From Artemisia argyi (Eukaryota; Streptophyta; Magnoliopsida; Asterales; Asteraceae): DNA of 64,000 nucleotides. The notes under the pieces were generated by a model. It had not been told where the DNA came from. It saw only the letters and a list, made by a program, of their open reading frames with translations, and did no database searches. Positions 24,301-37,402 of the stretch are shown here, in pieces. Within the stretch, counting starts at the first letter, position 1, and each line of letters opens with the position of its first letter. The stretch spans positions 267,280,057-267,344,056 of the forward strand of contig CM060709.1 of NCBI GenBank assembly GCA_030686995.1, read 5' to 3'. A program made the position numbers and the translations under genes.

Positions 24301-26690
24301 GAGCAACAGTTGTCCAAGAATAAATGTTGATAAGATAAAAAATTTTCAAGATGCAAGATACATCGGCCCACACGAAGCATGTTGGAGAATACTTGGTTTT
24401 GATATACATTCTCGACAACTGGCTGTACAAATATTAGCAGTGCACCTTGAAAATATGCAGCGGGTTACGTTTAGAATTGACCAATCATTACAAGCCATTG
24501 TCGAAGACGAACATAACAAGAAAACGACGCTAACTGAATGGTTGCGCTATAATCGTGAATCAAATGACGGTCTCCACCTAACGTATTTAAATTTTCCTAA
24601 AGAATACGTATGGTATTCTAATGATAGAACGTGGGAACGTAGGAGACAGAAAAATATTTCATCTATCGGACGGCTAACATACATACATCCTAGCGCAGGT
24701 GATCTCTATTACCTACGGATGTTGCTTTGTCACCAACAGGGTCGCAAGTCATTTAAGCACATACGTACGGTTGAAGGCCAAATGTATCCTACAAACAGAG
24801 TTGCGTGTAAAGCATTGGGCTTACTAGGCAACGACCAGGAATGGAATGTAGCATTAGACGAAGCGTCACTATCAGCCACAACTTCTCAGATGTGTGCCCT
24901 TTTTTTTCAGATCCTTATCTTCTGCGACGTATCTAACCCGGTCTTACTGTTCCAAAATCATACACATGACATGGCTGAAGACATTCCAATAGTACTTTCA
25001 CAGTTGCTGCATATACAAGAAATACATCTAACAGATGATGAATTACAAGGCGGCCTTCTTTATGAACTAGAAGCAACCCTTAGATTCTATGGAAAATCAT
25101 TGATATATTTTTCAATAAAATTGCCACCAAGACATCTGTTAGATATTTTGCAGAATAGAGCAATTATGGAAGAGCGAAGTTATGATCCTGAGGTACTTAG
25201 GAGAGAAAGCGAATGCTTAGTTCCTAAGTTGAATATACAGCAACGCGCTATTTTCGAACGCATTTTGGATGCAGTTAATAGTGGAAGGCAAGAACTGATG
25301 TTCCTTTATGGTCATGGAGGTACAGGCAAAGCGTTCGTTTGGAAGACTCTGATATATACACTCAGGTCACACCGAAAAATTGTTTTGGCTGTTGCATCCT
25401 CAGGCATAGCTGCTTTGTTATTACCAGGAGGTAGAACAGCCCACTCTAGGTTCAAACTACCGATCAATTTGACCGATGAATCAGTTTGCATCATCAAGAA
25501 GAATACACAACTGGCGAATTTACTCAAGGAAACAGACTTAATCATTTGGGATGAAGCTCCAATGTACGATCGAAAATGCTTTGAAACTCTAGATCGTACA
25601 TTTAGAGACTTATTTGACTGTCCCAACAGCTTATTCGGGAAAAAGACGGTAATTTTGGGTGGGGATTTCAGGCAAACATTGCCTGTCAAGAAATTTGCGA
25701 CCAAAGAAGAAATAGTGAGATCATCTATTACTCAATCTTATGTATGGCCACACTTTGATGTTATCTCACTTAAAGAAAACATGAGGTTGCAGCAGAGGTC
25801 AATGTCTACTCAGCAACGCCAACAAATGCAAACATTCTCTCAGTGGCTATTAGACGTCGGCAACGGGAACATTGGTGAACCAGATCCGGCTGATCCAGAA
25901 AACACATCATGGATCAATATACCAAAAGAATACTGCATTCCCAACACTGAAACAGGTCTACTACAGCTTATAGACTTTATCTACGATAACGAAAGCTTGC
26001 AAAGGCCGACTGCGCAATCGTTACAAGAGAAAGCAATCGTTTGTCCTAAAAACGAAACTGCAGATATGATAAATTCAAATGTACTAGATATGCTTCATGG
26101 AAATAGCTACAGTTACAAAAGCAACGACAAAGCTCTACCAAAAACAAACGACTGAGGTGCAACTGAATTACTCTATCCTACAGAGTATTTAAACACACTT
26201 AAATTCCTAGGGTTACCTCCACATAACCTGGTTGTCAAAACAGGGGCTCCGATAATGCTATTAAGGAACCTTAATTTAGCTGGAGGGCTGTGTAATGGTA
26301 CAAGGATGATAGTTACACAGCCGCTTATGAAGATTATAGAATCACGGATTGTTACAGGAACACGAATGTCCCAAAAAGTTTTCATCCCACGGATATTGTT
26401 AATTGAAAAAGATGAGAGATTGCCGTTTGTATTTAAAAGAAAACAGTTTCCAATTAAATTGTTTTATGCAATGACAATAAACAAGAGCCAAGGGCAGTCG
26501 CTGAATCGAATTGGTGTTTATCTACCGGAACCTATATTTGGCCATGGGCAGTTGTATGTGGCGCTTTCTAGGTCAACATCTCCTGAAGGGCTAAAAATCA
26601 TCATCCGAAAACAACCGGGGAAAGATCCAAATACAACCAAAAACATAGTATATAAAGATTTCTTAAACCGAATAACATTTACCCAGGTTC
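21317..26690 (+). pseudogene. Helitron Rep/helicase, two stop codons
   Basis: The N-terminal exons (21,317-21,598; 21,695-21,796; about 21,918-22,052; 22,167-22,241) are tentative because their phases do not all join. From about 22,336 the protein is clear: a Cys-rich block (CKHCKAFFWYDERIKK), then Helitron-like N. TAA at 22,984-22,986 interrupts it, and an intron (23,693-23,777) splits the Rep domain. The HUH position reads GLPYCHLLLWL, so one of the two metal-binding histidines is tyrosine. The two-tyrosine motif IKYLFKYISKG is intact. The Pif1-type helicase has Walker A GHGGTGKA (usual GKT), IIWDEAPM, GGDFRQTLPV and ALSRSTSPEGLKII. TGA at 26,153-26,155 breaks it, apparently a single-base change. 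Rep would nick and ligate single strands and the helicase would unwind; this copy should do neither. Confidence 0.88.
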
Positions 26691-26767
26691 CTAATCACTA
26701 TCACATTACCTATAATCATACACATATAACTTACTCTATAATTTCTTTACTTAACTATAATAGAAAA

Positions 26768-27137
26768 TGTAATACTCCATAAAATCCCAAGTCATTTATT
26801 AATGCTAATTTTGACACTATTTTAAACTAAGCCATTTTTGCGGGTAATTTGAAATTTTTATATGAGACACCGTTTGTTTGACACCCAATTATTTTGATCA
26901 CCGTTTGTTTGACACCCAATTGTTTTGATCACTTTTCGTTTTAACACCCGATTATTTTTTATCACCGTTTGATTATCACCCGATTGTCACTCTTGGATGT
27001 CACCCAATGAGGATTAACACCAGTAACTCCCACTTGCGACCTGACACCCTAATTGGACACCGATACGTTATTAATATATATATAACGATATGTATATATT
27101 AATTATTACAAAGTATTACCACTATATATATATAAGA

Positions 27138-27215
<78 letters not shown>

Positions 27216-30125
27216 GTATGACGACACCGTTTACGTTTTTATGGTTTTCACGAACTGGGCCGAAACCGAAGCTAAAGTCACAATTTACTAATCACCGATA
27301 CCCCGTCATATTTTGGGCCGAGCACAATTCACAAGTCCAACAATCACTATTTGTTTCTTGTTTTCTTTGGGCCGAAACACCCACAAGCCCACACGGTTTC
27401 TTTCCTTTTGATTCACTTGGGCCGAGACTACCACAAGCCCACCTCCACTATTGTTTTCATTTGCACTTTGGACTGAGCATTTCCCAAGCCCGTATGGCTT
27501 GTTATGTTATTCTTTCTTTTGCGTAGTATGTCACACGAAGCAGAAACCAACTCCTTTGCAATTTGAAATACACACGTTTGATTATCTTGGTTCCCTACAA
27601 CTCGACACAAATAAGCCACCTCCCCTTTTGACTTTGTTTCACACGACAAGAAGCCACCATTGTAGCCGTCAAACCGTTGGACAAACACGATGACCACCTC
27701 GTTTTCTTACTCGACTAAGGACCACGGGATCGTGTGCTTCTTTACCTCCAACATGCTATTACCACATGTGCTCTAAACAAATTGTTTAATACCCTACTAA
27801 CCTAAACTACACTTAAACTACTCCAAAGAAAACCATTGTTGCTCCCTTAAACACCCCTACTCGACATGATAAGAACATAAGCCAAGGGACAAGCTTGTCT
27901 ACCCTCGAATGACAACATAGAGATGTGTCTCACCATGTCAAACACACAACTACCTTTGCCTCTCCTATATAAACCCATATTAAATGCACTTTTGCCTCAC
28001 ACTTGCAAGAGTTCACAAGATTCAAATCATAAACACTCTCTATTCTTTTTGGTTACTGTCGAAGAACAGAAGGAACACACAAGCGAGGTGTTGGGTTGGA
28101 ACGAGTTGGGTAACTCTTGAGGGTAAGGGATTGTTTGAACGAGGAGGGTACCACGTTTGCTAGTTCTCGTTGCTCACATCACACGACATCATCACCACCA
28201 TAATTGGTGTTGTAAGTTAACTATCACCTTTTTCATTTTCTACTTTTACTCGTATCATGCATACCACACTTACTTAGCATATGACACACACCATTTTACT
28301 AAGCATAACACTCGTTGCTTTGGTGAAGTTATATATGTCCACACCTCGACACCCTTAGGAAAAGGGCTCACCATTTCTTATTTTTGCGTACAATATATAT
28401 ATTTTGTTCGACACACTAATACATTGACTCACCCTTAAGTAAACCAACGTAACATGCAAATATTACTTGATCGTATACTATGAAATCAAAGCTAAAACCA
28501 AATCCTAGTCGAGTATAAATTTTGGACAAGAAAACCCACATTGGGCCTTAAACCGGGCTAACGAGCCCAACACAATTTTCGTATAAGATTTTCGATTTGG
28601 AAATTAAGATTTTCAAAATGATATAAAATTTATAAAAACTGATTTTATAAATTTTAGAAGATAAAAATAGTGACTTTTATAAAAATAAAAGTTAACTTTT
28701 CAGAAACTAGATTTTTGGACTATTTTTGCAAAAGTCCCACGTTAAGGAACTAAAAGTGAAAAATCACAAACTTTCGGACCACTTTGTAAAACTGTCAATT
28801 TTGTATAAGAACGAGGGGTAGATATTGTAATTTGGCCAAAGTATAAGTAATAAAGTGTAAAAGCTATGACCAAGGACTAAAATGTAATAATTTTTGACCA
28901 AAGGGTAAAAGATGTAACTTTAATAAAGTTAAGGATCAAATATGACAAGGTATTTTATTAACTAATTATTTTGTATATATAAATATGTATATATTTTGGT
29001 AACTTTAAAATATATATATAACTTTACTAAAAATATTTAATTATAAATATTTTTAAACAATATTATTTTCACAAATGAGTTAATATTTATTGGACACCGT
29101 TTTGAAACAACGTTACAAATAACTACGTGAAGTTATTTTGGAATATATTAAGACATCCGAACAGATATCACCGTACACGAGACATCTCACATGTCAATTA
29201 CGAAACGAATCTAAAACACCGATTACAATGTATTATTTAGGTCGCAAGTCGGAGGAATTTCATTGCTAGTCGTAGCAGTACACCATCACTTTTGAGCACC
29301 GTTGTGATTCACACCACCTGTCAGGTGAGTTCATGGTCCCACATTTTTAATTGTTTTTAAACCCTATGGGGAGATACATGCTATAAATCGAACACAAGTA
29401 TTTTTCTGTATGTTGTTATCACCTGATATTGCCTAAGTTGACACCTGTGCTACAAGTCCCTCATATCACGAACCTTAATCACTTGCGAGTGAGCGCGAAT
29501 ATAGTTGATAGATCTATTGGAATGGCAGCCCACCTCTGTAAAGGTGATCACTTGGCAGGAGGTGTGCTATATTCGAGGTATTATGGAAATTTGGCACATT
29601 TCCTGTCACCGAGGGCCCCTTGTCATTTACATCCGTTGTGGTGTAGGTGATTGTTATTATCTTTACGATATGTCAAATCAATGTTAAGGCTTGCGTTTCG
29701 TGAGGCTTAGGTGCAATATTACACCAGTTTAGTCAAGACCTGTCTATCTTGGCTTGTTTATTTCAAATGCTTGACTTGTGTTCACACTATTAGTATTTAA
29801 ACTACTATGGATTCGCTCAACCTTTGTGTTGACTTTTTAAGCATGTTTATCTCAGGAAATTAGCAGACATGGTGGCACGGAGCTGGGAAAAGGGCACACA
29901 GGACCTCCCTTTTTATTTCAATAATGATATCATTCTTTACAAACTCATCATTTCTTTTGCGAAACAATTAACATTTTGGAAAAATGTTTGTAACTCTGAC
30001 TATTTGAGTTTTCATGGAATGATATTGACTATCTTTTGAATTGTTTTCTATGAGTATGACTGTGTATTAAACTGTAATGACCCCGATTAGACTTCCGCTG
30101 CTTATCAAATTTTCGAGGTGTTACA
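26768..30125 (+). repeat. 5' LTR of Tekay element
   Basis: A TG...CA repeat paired with 33,885-37,322. Small ORFs inside it recur in the other LTR because the two are recent copies; none resembles a protein. It contains one AT microsatellite at 27,139-27,213. Confidence 0.93.
27139..27213. repeat. (AT)n microsatellite in the 5' LTR
   Basis: About 37 TA units. The 3' LTR has two longer AT runs at the corresponding place (34,189-34,262 and 34,313-34,411). Confidence 0.9.
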
Positions 30126-30128
30126 GAT

Positions 30129-30147
30129 TGGTATCAGAGCCAGGTTT
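30129..30147 (+). other. Primer-binding site, initiator tRNA-Met
   Basis: TGGTATCAGAGCCAGGTTT, three bases after the LTR, is complementary to the 3' end of plant tRNA-iMet. Confidence 0.9.
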
Positions 30148-30380
30148 ATAGAGAACCAAATGATTTTTCAAAACATTGGACTATAACCTCACCGGATTTC
30201 TAAACAAACTATTTATCACCAAAGTGCCCTCCGTGCTAGCGCTTGCCAACGTCATGTTTTAAGGTTTGATTTTTAGCACCCATTGCATTTAGCTCACTAT
30301 GACACTATGATCACTGTGCATGTAGCATTATGTAGACTAAATGACTTATATTACTGCCATTTTTAGGATATTACAGTACC

Positions 30381-31310
30381 ATGTCGCCCCCGGTTATTAT
30401 TTTGTCCGACAGTGACGATGTCGTGCCGGCATCATCCACTCACCCTACTATTGACCTATCTGACTATGACACCCATGACACCCGAGACACCCATGATTCT
30501 GACCATGACACCCAACCTGTATCACCTGCCATGCCATCTTCTGTTCCATCTGGAGACCCATCTGCTGATACTGAGCCCTTTGAGGAGGGTGAGGTTGCTT
30601 CTACACCCATTGATTATTTTGCTATTCAGCCTCTCTTTCGTCCTGTCTGTGGACCTATGACACAGGGGTAGTACCTTTATGATCAGTACCTGACATCTCA
30701 GCAGTTTCTTGCGGCTGATGATCGTCCTACACCACCTGCTAGTCACCACACCGGTTCAGATGCTGATGACGAGTCTTCTGACTCCGATACTTCTGACACT
30801 GCTGCTTCTATTCCACCACCATCCCCGCCTGCACCGATTCGTCGGCGCAAGCGAGTGAGGATTCTTGAGCCCTATGAGCCTGAGCCTTTCGGTGAGTTGT
30901 TTCGATATCATGAGGGAGACTATACCCGCAAATGCACGGCTCGAAAACGAGTCTGTATTTTGCCTGCTTCTACTGTTACACCACCTGTACCTACACCTGT
31001 ACCATCACCCACATCTATACTACCACCTGTTTCTATGCCAGATCTGACACCTGTGGCATCATCAGCACCTCCACCATCACCCGTATCACCCCCACTTGAG
31101 CCACATCCTTACATGCTACCTACTTACACCGCACCCCACACCTCTGAGGTTTTGCCACCCATGCCACCACCTATAGTTTTCTACTCACAGACTACTACCG
31201 TACCGATACCATCACCAACTACATCACCTGTACCATCACCTGCTCCCACCGAGACCCCCACCTCACCCGGCATTCATAGATTGGTTGATGCTCGCCGATG
31301 GTCGTTTTTG
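30381..31310 (+). pseudogene. Proline-rich gag leader of the Tekay element
   Basis: ATG 30381 opens MSPPVIILSDSDDV, followed by an Asp/Thr-rich stretch and a stop at 30,669-30,671. A second frame (30,855 on) is dominated by Pro, Ser and Thr (TPPVPTPVPSPTS). No capsid core or CCHC zinc knuckle follows. The text jumps at about 31,310 directly into the middle of RT, marking a large internal deletion. Confidence 0.6.
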
Positions 31311-33840
31311 TTGGATTGACGATTTGTTTGATCAACTACAAGGATCAAGTGTCTACTCGAAGATTGATTTGAGATCGGGATATCACCAACTGAGAGTTAG
31401 GGAAGAAGACATCCCTAAGACGGCTTTCAGGACAAGATACGGTCACTACGAATTCCAAGTAATGCCATTCGGTCTAACAAATGCACCCGCTGTATTTATG
31501 GACTTAATGAACCGAGTGTGCAAACCCTATTTGGATAAGTTTGTGATTGTATTCATCGATGATATCCTTATTTATTCACGTAATAAGGAAGAGCACACAG
31601 AACACTTGAAGGTTATACTGACACTGCTCAGAGAAGAGAAATTATACGCCAAATTTTCCAAGTGTGATTTTTGGATTGAGAAGGTACAATTTCTTGGGCA
31701 TGTTATCGACAGTAAGGGTATTCATGTTGATCCCGCCAAGATCGAAGCTGTTAAAAATTGGGTGTCACCTACGAGTCCTACCGAGATACGCCAATTTTTA
31801 GGTCTTGCCGGATATTATCGAAGGTTTATTGAAGGTTTTTCAAGGATTGCTAAACCTTTGACTGAGTTAACACAGAAGAAGAAGAAGAAGTTTGACTGGG
31901 GAGAGGAGCAAGAATCGGCATTTCAGTTTTTGAAGCAGAAGCTTTGTGAAGCACCGATATTAGCACTACCCAAAGGAAGTGAGGACTTTGTGGTATATTG
32001 TGACGCATCAATCCAAGGTTTGGGTGCCGTATTGATGCAGACTTAAAGTAATCGCTTACGCTTCTAGATAACTTAAACCCCATGAGGAGAACTACACTAC
32101 TCATGATCTAGAATTAGGAGCGGTGGTATTCGCTCTTAAGATCTGGAGACACTACCTATATGGAACCAAGTGTACGGTTTTCACCAATCACAAGAGTCTT
32201 CAGCACATTTTGGATCAAAAGGAGTTGAACATGAGACAACGTCGATGGCTAGAGTTACTAAGTGACTATGATTGTGAAATTCGTTATCACCCGGGGAAGG
32301 CAAACGTTGTAGCAGATGCCTTGAGTCGAAAGGAACGACTTAGACCCCTCAGAGTTAGATCATTGGGTATGACAATTAGATCACCACTTCCATCTCAAAT
32401 TCTTGAAGTTCAAGCTGAGGCCCTTAAGGAAGAGAATAGACCGCACGAGAAGATTTACGGCATGCCAGAAAGCACGAATGGATTTGTCAAGAAACCAGAT
32501 GGAAGGCTGTGTTTCAAGGACAGAAGTTGGATTCCATTGTATGGAGGAATACGAGACCTCATCATGCACGAGTCTCATAAGTCTAAATATTCCATTCATC
32601 CTGGTTCGGACAAGATGTATCACGATCTTAAGAAGTTGTATTGGTGGCCAAACATGAATGCTGACATTGCAGAGTATGTCGGTAAGTGTTTGACCTGCTC
32701 AAGAGTAAAGGCTGAACATCAAAAACCATCCGGTCTTTTGATTCAACCCGAGCTACCAATGTGGAAATGGGAAAGGATTACAATGGATTTCATAACGAAA
32801 TTACCCAAGACATCGAGTGGGTTGGACACTATTTGGGTTATTGTCGATCGTCTCACGAAGTCAGCGCACTTCTTGCCAATCAAAGAGACTGATGATATGG
32901 ACGTTCTTGCACGATTGTACCTAAAGGAGATAGTTTCCCGGCATGGAGTGCCGATTTCTATTATCTCCGACCAAGACAGCCGTTTCACGTCTACTTTTGG
33001 CGATCTTTACAGAAAGCCTTGGGAACTAAGTTAGATATGAGTACAGCTTACCATCCACAGACTGATGGCCAAAGTGAAAGGACTATACAAACCCTGAAGG
33101 ACATGCTTAGGGCATGTGTGATTGATTTTGGAAAAGGCTGGGATAAACACCTACCGTTAGCAGAATTCTCATATAACAATAGTTATCACACTAGCATTAA
33201 GGCTGCACCGTTTGAAGCACTTTATGGAAGAAAGTGTAGATCACTAGTTTGTTGGGCTGAGATTGGAGATGTACAACTCTCAGGTCCCGAGTTGATTCTT
33301 GAAGCCACTGAGAAGATAGTAAAGATTAGGCAACGATTACAAGCCGCTAGGGATCGGCAAAAGAGTTATGCCGATGTGTGAAGGAAACCAATAGAGTTTC
33401 AAGTTGGAGACAAGGTCATGCTTAAGGTATCACCTTAGAAAGGGATGATTAGGTTTGGAAAACGTGGAAAGCTAAACCCAAGATACGTTGGACCCTTCGA
33501 GATCATTGAAAGGATTGGTCCCGTAGCATACAAACTTGAACTACCAGAGGAACTCAGTAGAGTACACAACACCTTCCACGTGTCAAATTTGAAAAAGTGT
33601 TTATCGGATGAAACACTCGTGATTCCGTTGAAGGAGATCAGAATCGACGATAAATTGAACTTTATTGAGGAACCCGTTGAGATTATGGATAGGGAGGTCA
33701 AATGACTTAAGCATAGTCGCATTCCCATTGTTAAGGTCAGATGGAACTCTAAGAGAGGACCCGAGTACAACTGGGAGCGCGAGGATCAAATGCGTGCCAA
33801 ATACCCACAACTATTTGATGAGACAACCCCGAGCACCGAT
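31311..33840 (+). pseudogene. Tekay pol remnant: RT, RNase H, integrase, chromodomain
   Basis: Starting abruptly at [20 protein letters not shown], the RT keeps [18 protein letters not shown] and the catalytic FIDDILIYS box. RNase H follows ([15 protein letters not shown]) and is broken by a frameshift and stops at 32,044-32,075. The integrase begins with an HHCC zinc region ([21 protein letters not shown]) and has the catalytic Asp/Asp/Glu positions in [20 protein letters not shown] and [17 protein letters not shown], with a frameshift near 32,990. After stops at 33,379 and 33,436, a C-terminal part ends in a chromodomain-like block ([11 protein letters not shown], stop, IPIVKVRWNSKRGPEYNWE). 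The chromodomain is what marks Tekay/Del elements. It is inactive as written. Confidence 0.88.
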
Positions 33841-33884
33841 TCAACTTTGGATTCCGGGACGAATCCATTCTAACGGGTGGGTAC

Positions 33885-34184
33885 TGTAATACTGCGTAAA
33901 ATCCCAAGTCATTTATTAATGCTAATTTTGACACTATTCTAAACTAAGCCATTTTTGCGGGTAATTTGAAATTTTTATATGAGACACCGTTTGTTTGACA
34001 CCCAATTGTTTTGATCACCATTTGTTTGACACCCAATTGTTTTGATCACTGTTCGTTTTAACACCCGATTATTTTTTATCACCGTTTGATTATCACCCGA
34101 TTGTCACTCTTGGATGTCACCCAATGAGGATTAACACCAGTAACACCCACTTGCGACCTGACACCCTAATTGGACACCGATACG

Positions 34185-34265
<81 letters not shown>

Positions 34266-34314
34266 GATATGTATATATTAATTATTACAAAGTATTACCA
34301 CTATATATATAAGA

Positions 34315-34412
<98 letters not shown>

Positions 34413-37322
34413 GTATGACGACACCGTTTACGTTTTTATGGTTTTCACGAACCGACGCCGACACCGAAGCTAAAGTCACAATTTTACTAATCACCGATAC
34501 CCCGTCATATTTTGGGCCGAGCACAATTCACAAGTCCAACAATCACTATTTGTTTCTTGTTTTCTTTGGGCCGAAACACCCACAAGCCCACACGGTTTCT
34601 TTCCTTTTGATTCACTTGGGCCGAGACTACCACAAGCCCACCTCCACTATTGTTTTCATTTGCACTTTGGACTGAGCATTTCCCAAGCCCGTATGGCTTG
34701 TTATGTTATTCTTTCTTTTGCGTAGTATGTCACACGAAGCAGAAACCAACTCCTTTGCAATTTGAAATACACACGTTTGATTATCTTGGTTCCCTACAAC
34801 TCGACACAAATAAGCCACCTCCCCTTTTGACTTTGTTTTACACGACAAGAAGCCACCATTGTAGCCGTCAAACCGTTGGACAAACACGATGACCACCTCG
34901 TTTTCTTACTCGACTAAGGACCAAGGGATCGTGTGCTTCTTTACCTCCAACATGCTATTACCACATGTGCTCTAAACAAATTGTTTAATACCCTACTAAC
35001 CTAAACTACACTTAAACTACTCCAAAGAAAACCATTGTTGCTCCCTTAAACACCCCTACTCGACATGACAAGAACACAAGCCAAGGGACAAGCTTGTCTA
35101 CCCTCGAATGACAACATAGAGATGTGTCTCACCATGTCAAACACACAACTACCTTTGCCTCTCCTATATAAACCCATATTAAATGCACTTTTGCCTCACA
35201 CTTGTAAGAGTTCACAAGATTCAAATCATAAACACTCTCTATTCTTTTTGGTTACTGTCGAAGAACACAAGGAACACACAAGCGAGGTGTTGGGTTGGAA
35301 CGAGTTGGGTAACTCTTGAGGGTAAGGGATCGTTTGAACGAGGAGGGTACCACGTTTGCTAGTTCTCATTGCTCACATCACACGACATCATCACCACCAT
35401 AATTGGTGTTGTAAGTTAACTATCACCTTTTTCATTTTCTACTTTTACTCGTATCACGCATACCACACTTACTTAGCATACGACACACACCATTTTACTA
35501 AGCATAACACTCGTTGCTTTGGTAAAGTTATATATGTCCACACCTCGACACCCTTAGGAAAAGGGCTCACCATTTCTTATTTTTGCGTAAAATATATATA
35601 TTTTGTTCGACACACTAATACATCGACTCACCCTTAACTAAACCAACGTAACATGCAAATCTTACTTGATCGTATACTATGAAATCAAAGCTAAAACCAA
35701 ATCCTAATCGAGTATAAATTTTGGACAAGAAAACCCACATTGGGCCTTAAACCGGGCTAACGAGCCCAACACAATTTTCGTATAAGATTTTCGATTTGGA
35801 AATTAAGATTTTCAAAATGATATAAAATTTATAAAAACTGATTTTATAAATTTTAGAAGATAAAAATAGTGACTTTTATAAAAATAAAAGTTAACTTTTC
35901 AAAAACTAGATTTTTGGACTATTTTTGCAAAAGTCCCACGTTAAGGGACTAAAAGTGACAAAATCACAAACTTTCGAACCACTTTGTCAAACTGTCAATT
36001 TTGTATAAGAACGAGGGGTAGAAACTGTAATTTGGCCAAAGTATAAGTAATAAAGAAAGCTATGACCAAGGACTAAAATGTAATAATTTTTGACCAAAGG
36101 GTAAAAGATGTAACTTTAATAAAGTTAAGGATCAAATATGACAAGGTATTTTATTAACTAATTATTTTGTATATATAAATATGTATATATTTTGGTAACT
36201 TTAAAATATATATATATAACTTTACTAAAAATATTTAATTATAAATATTTTTAAACAATATTATTTTCACAAATGAGTTAATATTTATTGGACACCGTTT
36301 TGAAACAACGTTACAAATAACTACGTGAAGTTATTTTGGAATATATTAAGACACCCGAACGGATATCACCGTACACGAGACATCTCACATGTCAATTATG
36401 AAACAAATCTAAAACACCGATTACAATGTATTATTTAGGTCGCAAGTCGGAGGAATTTCATTGCTAGTCGTAGCAGTACACTATCACTTTTGAGCACCGT
36501 TGTGATTCACACCACCTGTCCGGTGAGTTCATGGTCCCACATTTTTAATTGTTTTTAAACCCCGTGGGGAGATACATGCTATAAATCGAACACAAGTATT
36601 TTTCTGTATGTTGTTATCACCTGATATTGCCTAAGTTGACACATGTGCTACAAGTCCCTCATATCACGAACCTTAATCACTTGCGAGTGAGCGCGAATAT
36701 AGTTGATAGATCTATTGGAATGGCAGCCCACCTCTGTCAAGGTGATCACTTGGCAGGAGGTGTGCTATATTCGAGTTATTATGGAAATTTGGCACATTTC
36801 CTGTCACCGAGGGCCCCTTTTCATTTACATCCGCTGTGGTGTAGGTGATTGTTATTATCTTTACGATATGTCAAATCAATGTAAGGCTTGCATTTCGTGA
36901 GGCTTGGGTGCAATATTACACCAGTTTAGTCAAGACATGTCTATCTTGGCTTGTTTATTTCAAATGCTTGACTTGTGTTCACACTATTACTATTTAAACT
37001 ACTATGGATTCGCTCAACCTTTGTGTTGACTTTTTAAGCATGTTTATCTCAGGAAATTAGCAGGCATGGTGGCACGGAGCTGGGAAAAGGGCACACAGGA
37101 CCTCCCTTTTTATTTCAATGATGATATCATTCTTTACCAACTCATCATTTCTTTTGCGAAACAATTAACATTTTGGAAAAATGTTTGTAACTCTGATTAT
37201 TTGAGTTTTCATGGAATGATATTGACTATCTTTTGAATTGTTTTCTATGAGTATGACTGTGTACTAAACTGTAATGACCCCGATTAGACTTCCGCTGCTT
37301 ATCAAATTTTCGGGGTGTTACA
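33885..37322 (+). repeat. 3' LTR of Tekay element
   Basis: Pairs with 26,768-30,125. The preceding purine-rich AACGGGTGGG is the likely polypurine tract. The 80-bp length excess over the 5' LTR lies mostly in the AT runs. Confidence 0.93.
34189..34411. repeat. Two (AT)n microsatellites in the 3' LTR
   Basis: Runs at 34,189-34,262 and 34,313-34,411, separated by a short spacer that is also present in the other LTR. At the first position the 5' LTR has only a short TATATA. Confidence 0.9.
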
Positions 37323-37402
37323 GAAAACAATTAGCATTTAATTTCTTATGCATTCAAACACATACTAATCCTTATGAAATTATTGTTTCTGCATTCAGTC
37401 TA

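Larger units (their letters stand above)
26768..37322 (+). mobile_element. Tekay-type chromovirus (Ty3/gypsy), internally deleted, nested in the Helitron
   Basis: LTRs of 3,358 bp (26,768-30,125) and 3,438 bp (33,885-37,322) start TGTAATAC and end TGTTACA, with a perfect target duplication GAAAA (26,763-26,767 and 37,323-37,327). A tRNA-iMet primer-binding site follows the 5' LTR. The LTRs differ by a few tens of substitutions apart from AT-run lengths, so the insertion is fairly young. The interior is only 3.76 kb. The gag core, protease and first part of RT are missing, and pol is broken by several stops and frameshifts. It sits between the helicase and RPA genes of the Helitron. Confidence 0.93.

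Noticed and set aside
27428..28438. Small ORFs present at the same place in both Tekay LTRs
   Set aside because: Apparent conservation only reflects the recent common origin of the two LTRs.
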